From: Lepidodermella squamata
Taxonomy: Eukaryota; Gastrotricha
Assembly: GCA_047495785.1 (NCBI GenBank)
Contig: JBLDXI010000009.1
Coordinates: 2,666,001-2,730,000, forward strand
Direction: 5' to 3'
DNA: 64,000 nucleotides
Shown: one piece after another, positions 35,076 to 46,573 of the stretch
Position numbering within the stretch: the stretch's first letter is position 1
Layout of the letters: each line of letters begins with the position of its first letter
Translations under genes and position numbers: made by a program
The notes under the pieces: model-generated
The model's input: the letters and a program-made list of their open reading frames with translations, nothing else
Database searches by the model: none
What the model was told of the DNA's origin: nothing

Positions 35076-37185
35076 TCATGTCTTAGGAAGGATTAGAAAA
35101 AATACTATCGGGGTGGCGATTAGGGCAAAAGCGTAGAAAAGCATTGTTATGCGATCGATGACGTCCGCTAAATAAATCCAGAAAATGCGATTCAGGTGAT
35201 GCTGAGCTGACAGGCGAGTCGAAGCTGCTTCCCTCAGTACTCTAGTTGACCACTTGATGGAGGTTGGTCGGGGTTTTTCTCGGTCGACAACTTCTTCCGG
35301 AATACTATCGAGAACTATAGGAACTGTAGTTTGTCTTTGCCTTCCTATGGTTAGCTTCCGCTTATTAGCTACGGAAGCGAGGCCAGCGCGAACGCCAATT
35401 GAACGTTGATGAGCTTGAGGGGCAAAGTTCAACATCCCAGAGGCCCCCTCAAGAAACTTGAATAGACCAGTTTTCTTGTCAGAATTAGAACTGTCTTTGA
35501 ATGAGTTGATGGAGGAGCGTAGATTTTCGTTCGCTTCAAGGTTACGCTCTTCCGATTTAGCATCGCAGACGTCAACCATGAATAATTGGCCCAGGGTGTC
35601 TGTTAGATCCTGAAGAAACTCCGGCATTTTCTTGAATTTCTTCCCTCGATTGAGGGAGAGAAATAGGAGAGCTTCGCCAAACATTGCCACGGCAATGTAG
35701 AACATTTGAAGGTCGACATACTGTTCGAAAAACTGATTATTTCGAATTTTAATAGGCTGAAGAAGTCTTACGATGAGGAGGTAAGGAGTCGTGTCAGATG
35801 CTTCAGGAAGGTCTCTGTTAACCGTTGTTTGGACCATAGAATAGGCTAACATGCAAGCGAAAGAAATGTGAACTTTGACAGCTTCGTGTGACTGCGAAAT
35901 ACAAAATTAAAAAAACGCCGAATTTCGATAAATTTTATCGAACCGGTAGAGCGAAAGTCGACAGCTCAACAATTGATCTTGAAAAAAAATGAAATGACCT
36001 CTCAATTAACATAATTTGAGTGACGTTACATTATCAGAAGAGGGAACATTATCAGGTTTTCATAGAAAGCCGGTTTTCGTTTGAAAGTGAAGCTGAAATC
36101 AAGCTGGAAAAGCGTTTCGATTTTCGATTTTAACGCAAAAATTGTCTTACCCCAGAATAGCAGCAGTCGACTTTAGAACTTGTGTAGCACGAAATGTAAG
36201 GCCGCGCGGTGTAATTGATAAGACTCCACTGCTCATTCCGGGAGAATCGCTCTGTTTCAATTGGAGGATTGTACAGATTTAGCGACTGTTGCGGTGGAGT
36301 GTAAGTCCAACATTCGAACTGCAGATGACAATTTTGTTGGTCATATCTTAAAATCGGCAATTTATCAAAAAATATATTGTGATCTATATTACGGTCAAAT
36401 TACGGGAAAAATCGAAGGTCGAGGTCGCAAAAACTTTCGATGGTCCCTTCAGATATCAATTCAACTAGCCCGGACGATGAAACAGTGACCTGAAGTTCGT
36501 TGCTATATCGGTAAAGCGCAAAAATGTCGCCGCTATAATAGAAATATTTAAAATGATTAAACAAATTAATCCATTTATTGTCTCACCTGTTAACCAAAGT
36601 TATGTCCGGCACGAAAATCTGAACGAAAAATCCTATGATTTGTATAGGAATCCCAAAATTTTTACCTCTTTCATATCCAGAACAAGAGAATCTATTGTTG
36701 AGAATTTCGTATCGTTCCAAACGAGAAATTCGTCCCGCCATTGAATGGTAAAAAGGGCAGTTAATATCATGACTTCATCTTTCTCTACCTGGAAAATCTC
36801 ATTATAATCACAGAGAATTTCATGAATATTCATTACAATTTCGTTGAGAACTAATAATGTTACGCCAAAGTCGACAGAAAGCGTTTGGAGAGCATCGAAA
36901 AGAGGCCGTCGGAATGGGGCGTACTCGGTTTTGTTGAACAGATAATTCGACAAGTCCGTTTCCGAGTATTTTTCATGACCTAAAAGAAAATACACCGGTA
37001 ATTACGGGTAATTATTTTTTATGACCCAAATTACTTTTCGAAGGTGGCCTCAGCCATATTGATTCGTCGAAATCGTACAGTCTCCTAGCTCCAAGATTAA
37101 GCGATGATTCATTTGAGTTCAAAGTGGACGAGTTCGAAATGTTAAGAATGAAAATTGAAAAAGCGAGTAACCGCTTTGATGTCAT
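35076..37185 (-). CDS. Cys-loop receptor subunit, subfamily D, alpha-like (gene 16)
   Basis: Starts MTSKRLLAFSIFILN (signal peptide), then LGARRLYDFDESIW (D motif) and YAPFRRPLFDA. Loop C is CYTSSKVDCCYSGV with vicinal Cys. M2 reads KVHISFACMLAYSMVQTTVN: His 2' and an unusual Ala at 6', where the other members have Thr or Ser. The M3-M4 loop is about 150 residues, begins CDAKSEERNLEANENL and is Ser/Arg-rich with several RKLTIGRQRQ-like basic patches (possible phosphorylation sites, inference). HLNRIFWIYLADVIDRI leads into M4; the chain ends FLILPKT. Confidence 0.9.
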
Positions 37186-37376
37186 AAACGATTTACTCTT
37201 TTCGAACGAACAGAATCAAGCCGGTATTTTCTGTGGCTCTTGAAATTATTTCATCTTCGCTATGTCCTGGAAATAATCGTCCTCGATCGATTTCAGCTAA
37301 TTGCAGTGTCTGGGAAAACGAACCGGATCAAATCAAGTGCCACCATCAATTAGCCACTTTATTGCCTCAATTTATA

Positions 37377-39615
37377 TCAATTTTGAATAGCAGCAGAAAC
37401 GCGTGGTAATATACTGAACAGTGCTACGGGGGTTGAAATAAGTAGAATTGTGTAAATAATAAGAATTACACGTTCGATAACATCGGCTAAATATAGCCAA
37501 AAAACGCGATGCAGATGCCGACGGGCGGATAAATTTCCAACAGCTGATCGAGCCAGATCAGTCGTTGACCAAATTATCGAATTCGGCTTCCTCTCTCGGG
37601 CCAGGCGTTCCGGCACGCTTTCCATAGCGATTGCGATAGAATTAGACCCCGGTGGCGGAACTTTCCCGATGGATTTGCTTCTATGACTGACGGATTTCCG
37701 TTTCGACATCGCGACATCGGCTGTGGCTGAAATTCCAACGAATAGGCTGTAACGGTGTGCCGTTTGAGCATCCATCCGGCCGCCGGGATTAACCGAAAAA
37801 TTGAGACTACCAGCCGCGGTTCCCAGGACTTTCGACATGAAACCAGTTTTCATCAGTGAGGCTGAGTCGTTTTTCTGCTCTTTCAAAGACGCGACTGTAT
37901 CGCGCAATTTTTCATCGGCTTCGAGGCTTTTCTCCTCAGCTTTCGCGTCGCAAGCGTCTACCATCAGAATCTGGCCAACGGTGTCTGTCACATCCCGTAA
38001 CCAGTCCGGCATCATTCTGAAGTGTTTCCCGAATCCGAGGCAGATGAAGACAACAGCCTCGCCGAATAGCGCGAAGGCAATATAGAACATTTGAAGGTCC
38101 AAATACTGAGGAGAAAAACGACTGACTTTAAGGCTGAAAGATGAAGGATGAATTTTACTTACCATCAAAATGTAAGGCACATTTTCTGAGGTGACAGGCA
38201 TGTCTTTGTTCACAGTTGTCTGAACAAGTTACGAAATTTGAAGAAAATTGCAATGAAAATGAAATGAAATAACCTGAACAACAGAATAAGCTAGAAGGCA
38301 TGTGAATGATATGTGCATCTTTACTGCTTCCCCAGGAGGTAGGGTGAATGTCGTCATCTCGACTACCGATCTATTCAAATAATTGAGTTAGAATCCGCAA
38401 CTCCCTTTTTATGAAACTTGCATTATTAGAAGAGGAACCATGATGAAATTTGTGTAAAAAGCCGATTTGCGTTTGAAGGTGAAGGAAAAGTCAAGCTAGT
38501 TGAAAGCATTTTCAAAAAAACTTCAAATTTTATTCATTTTTTTACCCCTGAGTAGCAGCAATCCGTCCGAGAATCCGTGTAGCATGAAATGTATCGAACA
38601 GCAGAATGGTTAGTCAAATCCCATTGTTCATTCATTGAAAACCGTTCAGCTTCGATCGGAGGGTTGTATAGTTCAAGTGATTGTTGATACGGGTAATACG
38701 TCCAACATTCAAATCTCAAATGACACGTTTGCTCGTCATATCTGTAATGAATCAGTATAAAAAATGCCGGGTCGGAAATTCACTGTTTCCTACGGGAAAA
38801 ATAGAAGATTGAAATCGCAGAAAGACTCGACTGTTCCTTCGGGTAGATACTCGATCGCTCCATCCGATCCTACTGTTACTTGAATTTCCTTTTGGTTTAT
38901 CATAACGAACAATTCGCCGCTATTTTCAATTATCCGCATTAAGGTCTTTTATCAGAAGGAAAGATGTCTAACCTGTTAACTAGGGTGATGTCGGGTAGAA
39001 ACACTTCGTGGCTCTGTGAGATGCAGAAACACAGTTTGAATTATTTTCATTTTGGACCAATTGTAGTTACCATAACTACTAAACTGGTTAGCTTAGCGAA
39101 CTTCGTTTCATTCCACACCAAGAATTCATCTCGCCATTGCATTGTAAACAATGAAGTCATGACCATCACTCTTCTTTTTTCAACCTGTAAATTAAATTGT
39201 CTCAACAATTTCAAAGGATTCAATTGGCTCACCATCTCGTTCAGAACAAGTGGAGTTATGCCAACATAAACAGCCATTCCCTTTTGCATGTCCTTTAAAG
39301 GCCGGCGAAACGGCATGTAATGAGTTTGATTGAACAGCCATTCTGTCAACTCTTTCTCCGAGACTGGGACATCTATGGTCGAATTGAAGTTTTAAGAAGT
39401 GCTGGACCGACTTCTGGCAACTCACCTCCTTCAACAGGTGGTTCTCTGTACCATTTTGTTTCATCGAAATCGTAAATTCTGCGAGCTCCCAAGCTGCTTA
39501 TCGCAGAGCTCGAGGTAAGGTTCACGCATGGTTCCAAAGTTTGATTCCCAGTTTGATTCAGGCTGCTTATTCTTGTGACCAGGTGGAACAATAAAACGCT
39601 AACCAACGGTATCAT
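37377..39615 (-). CDS. Cys-loop receptor subunit, subfamily D, alpha-like (gene 17)
   Basis: Signal peptide MIPLVSVLLFHLVTRISS, sequons, then LGARRIYDFDETKW (nearly the same as gene 16) and YMPFRRPLKDM. Loop C is CYTDSRTDCCYSGV. M2 reads KMHISFTCLLAYSVVQ (His 2', Leu 9'). The post-M3 helix CDAKAEEKSLEADEKL is shared with genes 13 and 16; the M3-M4 loop of about 160 residues contains MSKRKSVSHRSKS. HLHRVFWLYLADVIERV leads into M4, and the tail is ILPRVSAAIQN. Genes 17 and 16 form the first D-D doublet. Confidence 0.9.
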
Positions 39616-39830
39616 TTTAGCGTTTCAAAGCAAATATAATTATAACACTAGGTACAGTGATTGAGGAAATGTTCATGCTTTTTCCTTGTTTTTGTTTGAT
39701 TTGGCAAGTATCGCAAGGATCGATAAGTCCATTATAGCCACTTGAAGCCGTGATCCATTAGCAATTAGCTGAATTTATTCTATTTTAAACTCAATCAAAA
39801 GCAATGTAAAAAAATGTGAAGATTTGGACA

Positions 39831-41692
39831 TTATCTAGTGTGAAGCGATGGCAAAATCCAGAACACGGCCATTGGAGTAAGGACAATAAGAGATAAATAG
39901 GTTATAACAGTCAAGCGTTCGACTACTTCGGCTAAGAAAAGCCATTGAAACCGAAGTTTTTTCGATATTTCCGCGAGTTTTGAATTGTGGCTCCTCCTTG
40001 AATCATCTGACTCCTGAGATGATTTAAGGTCTTGGATCAAACTTGGCTGGTCCAGTTTAGCTCCGAATTGCACATCTGCCATCGGAGCGAACCCTCCGTC
40101 GTTCTGAAACTGTGTAGAATACACGCTGCCGTTAGCATTATTATTATGACGGCCAGTCATCAGAGGTTCGATGCTGGCTACATTGACGTCCTTTTGAAAC
40201 TCGGCCAGCGCGATGCCGGCAGATTTGTTAGCTTCGATGTTTTCCTCTTCGATTATCACGTCTTCGGGGTCGACTAGAATGAGGGCCGAAAGAAAACCAG
40301 CGAAGCTGAATACCCATGCTGGAGGAGGGTTGTTCCTCGAAGCTCGATTGAGGCACATAAAGACGAGACCTTCGCCAAATAAGGCGACAGCAATATAAGC
40401 CTGAAAACCAAAGGAAATTAGTAAGGATCAAGGACTTCTTTTTCAGTACCATTTGAAGGTTGATGTAAATTGATAAGAGGGGAGTATGCTCTGACCTGTG
40501 TATGATCAACAACAAATTCCTATTAAGAAAGATTCTCAAATTCCTATTCTTACGTTCTTGGCATCTCTCGACTAACGGTATCTTGAAAAACCGCATAAGC
40601 CAGCAAGCAAGTGAAGGTAACATGAATTTTCTGAGGCTCGTGAGTAGGTAACGCGAAGATAACGACTTCAACGAAAGCAATTATCAAACTAGGAGTGATG
40701 ATGTTAATATCTGAAATCATAGAATTATAGAAATTCAGAGATTCTTAAGAATTGAACTCACTGTAGTACGCCGATTTTCTCTTGAGACTCAACAAGTACT
40801 CCATACCAGTATAACAACAATCTGTCGTCGAATTTGTGTAGCACGATATATAGGGCTTAGCGGTGAGATTAAGCAGCTCCCATTGTTCATTAGACCGGAA
40901 TTTGTTGGTGTTAACCGGAGGTTTGTAAAGCCTGAACATCTCCTGCCCTGGAAAGTATGTCCAAGCTTCGAATCTTATCGGGCATTCTTGCTCGTCGTAT
41001 GGGAAGAATGTCATATCCAACTCGCAGAAGACATTGATCGTTGCTTCTGGCAGGAATTCAATCCAACCATCGCTGGTGATGGTGAGTAGCATCTTCTCGG
41101 ATTCTTGTTGTAACTTGTACATATTGCCGCTGTTAACATTCGAAAAATCGGGCAGCCAAACTTCCGAAGCCATGACACTCAGAGAATCGGTTTGATTGTA
41201 AGGTTCAGTTTTATTCCACACCAGATACTCATCGTTCCATGCTAAGGTTAAATGGATCGTTGTTGTCATTTCCTGCTCTTTTTCCAGCTGCAAAATCAAA
41301 ATAAAAGATCAGCCCGAAACATTGGTTGAATCTTACGATGTTATTCAGAACAATCAAGCTGAGCCCGAAGTAGATGTCAATACCATCCAACGCATCTTTT
41401 CGTGGCCGTCTGGTCGGTAAATAGTCCTTAAAAAGGACTTTGCTAAGCTCAGCTTCGGAGAACACTAGATAAGAAGGAACAGAGTGACTAACTCATCTTT
41501 ATGAGATGAGGATATACCTGTCCTATTTACTGCGGACGTGGTAGAATTTTCATTTTGCACTAAAAGAGCTTGTCTTGCCGCAGCGTATTCTTCCAAAGTT
41601 ATGTCACCGACGTATCCATCGCTAACAGCTGAATCGCTGGCTAACAGGAACAGGGGCAGACTCCACGACAAATAGCAGTGGTGAATCGCCAT
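39831..41692 (-). CDS. Cys-loop receptor subunit, subfamily E, alpha-like (gene 18, first of the array)
   Basis: Start placed at 41692 (MAIHHCYLSWSLPLFLLASD) because earlier in-frame Met codons extend the protein without a signal sequence. The E motif GDITLEEYAAARQA follows, then YLPTRRPRKDA, LIVLNNIV, WLPDFSNVNSGNMYKLQQE and an uninterrupted Cys-loop CELDMTFFPYDEQEC. Loop C is CYTNSTTDCCYTGM. M2 reads KIHVTFTCLLAYAVFQDTVS (His 2'). The post-M3 segment VDPEDVIIEEENIEANKS is acidic. FQWLFLAEVVERLTVI precedes M4; tail ILPSLHTR. It is the transcriptional start of the receptor array in this window. Confidence 0.9.
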
Positions 41693-42648
41693 TATTATTA
41701 TCGCAGGCTTCACTACGCCGACGATCATCGAATTACAGCAATTGATGTGAGCGAGGAAACCTGAATCCCAAGCGGGCTGTTGAGAAACTCGAATGTATGT
41801 GGTATTTTCTATAACTCGGAACAAATTTGCCCGTCGAGAGCAATCAAAGCGACAGCAATTAACGCAGAGGAAATGCAATGTTGGCCGATTTTTTTCCTCT
41901 TCGCAAAAAACATGAAAAAAATCAATTTTCATCCCGTGCGACCACTTTGCTCCAGATTTCCGTGCTTTCAATTTTCTGTCTGAGATCAGCTCATCTTCTT
42001 CTTTCGCATTACGACAGGGTATTTTTACTAATGGAGATCTAGATTTCGTTCATTTCACGTTTTCTTAGTAATGACGTGTTGTAGGCTTTTGACATAGTGA
42101 TGCTATGAAAATGTTTTACCTACTCGACGGCTCTTCATGCTTTTACGTTTTAATTGCCAAAAAGACGCTGATGACGAAAACAAGTGAAGTGACTGCGTGC
42201 ACGCGTTTTTTGTGTTAGACCATTAAACACATCGCGTTTTTTGCCTGCAGACTGGAAGAGGTAGCGGGGCAAAAAGTTCCTTGTAACTTAATTATAATTA
42301 CATTTGGTCTAGACGAGTAGGAGAGTGACCAATTTGCTTGCTCACGAGATTTTATTCATCATCTCTCTTCATAAAATACGTAGATTTGAACTTGTATATT
42401 GCAGTTAAATCAGACGATTAATAATAGAATGACAGCAAAAATAAGGAGAAAAATAACGTTTCCGGGAAACATTCATCGAGCTATGTAATCATCAGAGCGC
42501 CGAAATAAGAGAAAAAAACTTCAGCATGAGCTTTCAAGAGGAGTTTTTGCCGCCAAGTTCATGAGTGATAATTATCGTTCGAGCCATTATAAATGGGTTT
42601 GAATCATTTCTGAAAGCTTCACAGGTTTTCACGGAATTTAAAATTGCA
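41693..42648. other. Intergenic region between receptor array and nuclear receptor gene
   Basis: About 950 bp, AT-rich, without a gene, tRNA or repeat that I can recognise. It should hold the promoter of gene 18 and the 3' end of the nuclear receptor gene. Confidence 0.5.
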
Positions 42649-44159
42649 TCAACTGTTCAAAAAGTCTGACGTGAAGTCATCACTCATATCGTAATGGTTA
42701 TGATGATGAAGATGGTTATCATTTGCTATATTGGTAACTTGATTCGGATGATGATTCATCGGCACATCATCAGATCTGAGGCTTATCGCCAAGAATTTGG
42801 CTAGATTCGGCTCGTAGGACGACAGTAGAACGCTGAGGTCTTTCAAGCTGTCCACAAGGCGCTGAGCAGTTTGTAGGCACTTCTCCACCAGCAATCGGGA
42901 ATTTTGCTCAACGGCATAACGATTCGTCATCTTGATTTTATCGTAAGCATTGATTAAATCGAGGGCAAGCCAAAGCCGTCGTCTTGTTCTTGCAACGCGA
43001 CTTCCGCTCATAAAGTTATCTAAAACCGAAAAATCCGGTAAAAGGGGTATTGACTTGCATTGCTAGTTCTTACCGTTCAAGAACAATAAACTAATCAAAA
43101 TCGCAGATTCGATCAAGCAGGGATTCCATTGTTCAATGAGCAATTGGAGCTCGTGGTTAATTTTACACGACTCTTCGAGTTGAGGCAAGTGGAAGAGCAT
43201 TGATTTGAGGTTTGTAACGCCGAACAAGTTCGATCCTCCATGACCGGGTAAGGAGAGGTAAACAGCTGTCAACTTGCCGACAAATCCGTCCTCGAATGCT
43301 AGATCTATTTCGTCTTTTGTTATCGACTCAGTCGTAGCCATGTAGTCACTGTAGCTCAGAGCGATTTCGGTACATTTCACAATGTGCTGATAGGCGAGCT
43401 GCCAGAAGGTCTCACGATCTTGGATGAATTCAGTATTCATCCTCAATGGGAGCTAGAAAAAAAGCCTGAGCTTATTTAATCAGGTTGGAGATCAATAAAC
43501 TTACAAAATGCAAGCCTTGTAACTGGCCAAAAGCATTCACGATGGTTCTAAGAGTTGATTCAACTTCAGTTCCATCGCAGTAGCTCGGTTCAGGCACCAG
43601 CAACGAAGACTGCCATTGCTCGTAGGAAGACATGCCGCTAGTGTCATTCTCGCTGTAAACTGACTGCAGCGACGCTCGCTTCGAGCTAAAGCCCGACTCC
43701 TTTGCGGACGATGTGGAAGATGTTGTGGAGGATGCGGAGGAGGATGACGCTGAAGATGGAGTCGCAGAAGCCGCTGCAGCAGCTGCAGCAGCAGCAGCAG
43801 AGGCTGCGTTCAAACTTTGTCTCAACAAGATAGCACTTCGGCACTTATCGAGGCGACATTTGATGCAGGCTGTTCGAGTTGTTTCTGCAATCGAACATGG
43901 ACCATCACCACTTGCGCATTTCAACTCTCCGAGGTCCTTCTCACAATGCCGCTGGTAAAATTTCTGTAACCAAGGTTGTGAATACAGGGCATAACTGAGG
44001 GTGATCTAATTTACCCGACAGGCGTCGCAGATCACAGCAGTTTTAGACACAGCTGCATTACAAACCTATTTGGAGAAAATTAACCTAGATTTATTATTAA
44101 GGAGGAAGTTTCATTACCTTGCATGTTGAGTCGTACCGGAAATTTGCAAGATTTGACAT
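42649..44159 (-). CDS. Divergent nuclear hormone receptor
   Basis: Five exons (44159-44119, 44065-44015, 43963-43505, 43452 to about 43073, about 43013-42649). The DNA-binding domain starts at residue 13: CKVCNAAVSKTAVICDAC (finger 1, C-x2-C-x11-C-x2-C), then a P-box-like CDACRKFYQRHC in place of the usual CEGCKGFFKR, then finger 2 with C-x6-C-x9-C-x2-C ending CIKCRLDKCRSAI. Introns cut the first finger twice. A polyalanine tract (about 12 Ala, near 43780) and a Ser-rich hinge follow. The C-terminal region is helical, consistent with a ligand-binding domain, but no clear AF-2 helix is visible; the end is His-rich. A nuclear transcription factor; target and ligand unknown. Confidence 0.85.
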
Positions 44160-45485
44160 TGCTAGCTGTCTTTAATCAGTAGCAGATGAGTAGAAAAGAT
44201 TCCGCTTTCAAAAGCCGTAACATGAGGGCTATTAAAGCATCACGCAGTTATTTGCCCCTACAGGTTACGATAAACACATAAGAGGGGTTGAAACATCAAG
44301 TCGCTTTTTTTCTCCATCTCGTATATAAATATTGATGACCATTCTGTTCACGTTAAAGCTATAATTTCGTCATATTACAAGCATTTTCCCAGCGCTCTGT
44401 TAAGAGCACGCCGAGATGACCATACGTTAAGTGAGAGGGCAATTTGTGTATAAAGTTTGCATGTAGTGAGCGGCTATTTCGCGGAAATTTCTCATCATCT
44501 CCAATGAAATAAGATAGGCTAACAATATAGGTCATTTAGGAAATGGATGCAGTTTTTATCACTAGAAATAATTCAATAGAGAGTGAATAGGGTGATAAAA
44601 ACGGGAATAAAAAACTGTCATGTGTACACATGATATGAATGAGTGTTTTTGTATAGGCCTCTATATTGGTCAATGCATTGTAATCCTCCTATGGCCGAAT
44701 TCTGCTGCATAAGCGATGATGCTGATTATTATTACTACTACATAACAAACAGCTGGGCAATGAGTTTGGGTTTATTAAACAACATTTTGTATGTATGTGT
44801 TTTTTATCTATATATTCTACGGTTGCTCATGATGAGGTGCATCAATTATTGCTCGATAGTATATTGTTAAAGCGAAAAACACGCAGGTATATACACACAT
44901 ACACTCATTACACTAAACTAATAAATGCGCGCGGCTATTGTCATTGAGTAGTAGGTTCAAAAGCTAAGTACTGACCATTTAGACTAGCTAAATACGGCCA
45001 GGTAAAGGGGAACGCTTTAGTATAATGCCGATTTTTGGCTGCATTTAGCACTTTCGGCGCTGAATTCAAGAGGAAGACCTGTTAGATGAAACATGAAACA
45101 GTCAGGTATCATATAAACTGAAACAATGCGATTATTCCAGCGTATTATCACGAGTGGGTGTTAGCTGGAATGACAAGCGTAACCTAGAGAGAAGAAAAAA
45201 CGATATAAGCCCGTTATGAGTGTGAGCGTGTGCGGAACATTAAAACTTGTCTTTAGTTTTACTGACTTTTTTATTTGTTCCAATCGCAACAGTGGAATAT
45301 ATCAGTTGAGTAGTATCATCACATGTGAACGTTGTATATTTACGTGAGTCGTTATGCCCGGAGCGTTGGCGTTACTGTAACTGCCAGGAAAAGGGCTCGA
45401 ATGCCTTTGCACACATGCACATGAAGGAGCAAAATAATAAAGCAACTTGAATGAAGCACTTACGAAGGTAAAAAACGCGGTAAAC
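44160..45485. other. Intergenic region
   Basis: About 1.3 kb AT-rich sequence with a short CA-rich stretch near 44890. No gene recognised. It may contain a further 3' exon of the galactosyltransferase-like gene, whose last visible exon ends at AG-GTGAGT, but I could not identify one. Confidence 0.45.
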
Positions 45486-46573
45486 TCACCTAGTTTTGGC
45501 CTTTTTAGACTGATGCAACAACGTGGGTCCAATTTGGTGCACTTGACAATAATTAAAAATTGGGTTTCCTTTTTCGGTCAACTCGTTAATTAGCTTACCA
45601 CTTTCCCGTGGCTTTCCAAAAAACCGCAGAGGATTGGCATTCATAAAGCCATCAGTTTTCATGAAATCGAAAGCGTGGATAGTAAGAGGGAAAGGATTTC
45701 CTATGCTGGCAATGATACCATATGATGGGCAGCGATAACTGGTTGAATCTTTGACAGGGACAACGTCTGTGTCTTGAAAAACAAAACAATCCCAGTCTTT
45801 CCTGATCTTCAACGCTTCCCGAACAGCTAAATTGTACATCAAGCCATCGTCGCCAGCAGAAGAACCCTATTTTACACCAATTATAAGTGTTTACAAGTGC
45901 AAAAATAAGATCAAACCTGCCGTATTATAAAAATTCGAAAGGATACGAGCTGGGGAGGCACAATTCCATGAATTTGGTATAAAAATCGGCGCAATTTTGA
46001 AACGTCCTCATCTCTGCTTCTCGCAGCGTGGTGAACAGCAATTATTGCAATTTTCCATTCAGGTTCACACCAATCAGGCGCCGCAAATTGGTTCTGATCA
46101 TCAAAAGTGATGTTCAAAATCAATTTCTCGAGATCAGCTTCAGTAACAGTGTCTTCGTTGATATAAAAGTCAAAAGAACTGCCTAATTCTGGCGGGTGCC
46201 TCGGGCAAGTTATTGGATACAAACTCAATCCATCCGGCAGCTTTCTGTCTCCCCTTTCAAGGTATCCCGTGTATGAGATATTGAATTTAGACTCTTGAGC
46301 GGGAGACGCAGGTCTTGAATTGTCAAGCACATACGGCCATGGCGGGAGAATAATTCCGACAAACGCTGCTTGCCAAATCAATCGGTAGAATTTGACTAGT
46401 TTGAATGAGCCGTATGCTACGACACATATCTTGAGCACAGATGCGAGGTTGCATGGTCTTCTGTAATTAAGCCAACGCGCAACAATAAGGTGACAATCCA
46501 GTAAACAACTCATTGTTTCTCTTTGCGTTTTCGCAGCATCACAGTAGTGTGTACTGAAATTTAATTCTATCAT
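45486..46573 (-). CDS. Beta-1,4-galactosyltransferase-like protein, catalytic motif altered
   Basis: Exon 1 (46573-45917) encodes a cytoplasmic head, a hydrophobic segment (about residues 45-75, VLKICVVAYGSFKLVKFY to VGIILP) suggesting a type II Golgi membrane protein, and the family N-terminal region: ITCPRHPPELGSSFDF, WCEPEWKIAIIAVHH, LRRFLYQIHGIVPPQL, FRIFIIRQ. Exon 2 (from 45866) continues GDDGLMYNLAVREAL, DWDCFVFQDTDVVP (DTD where the family has DVD) and YRCPS. Where the family has W-G-G-E-D-D it reads FFGKPRESG. The frame then closes after KKAKTR; the sequence AG-GTGAGT there could instead be a splice donor. Either a catalytically inactive paralogue or an enzyme with altered specificity. 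Confidence 0.78.

Noticed and set aside
1-41692. Reading the receptor array as GABA- or glutamate-gated chloride channels
   Set aside because: No Pro-Ala-Arg at the start of M2 and only one Cys-loop disulfide; D and E members have the vicinal Cys of nicotinic alpha subunits. Selectivity is left open.
43770-43810. GCA/GCC trinucleotide run as a microsatellite
   Set aside because: Lies in frame inside the nuclear receptor and encodes its polyalanine tract; the codon use is mixed, so it is a coding homopolymer rather than a simple expansion.
44160-45300. Search for tRNA, snRNA or spliced-leader RNA genes in the larger gaps
   Set aside because: I found no stretch with a convincing cloverleaf, A/B boxes or Sm site by eye, but a covariance-model scan would be needed to exclude them.
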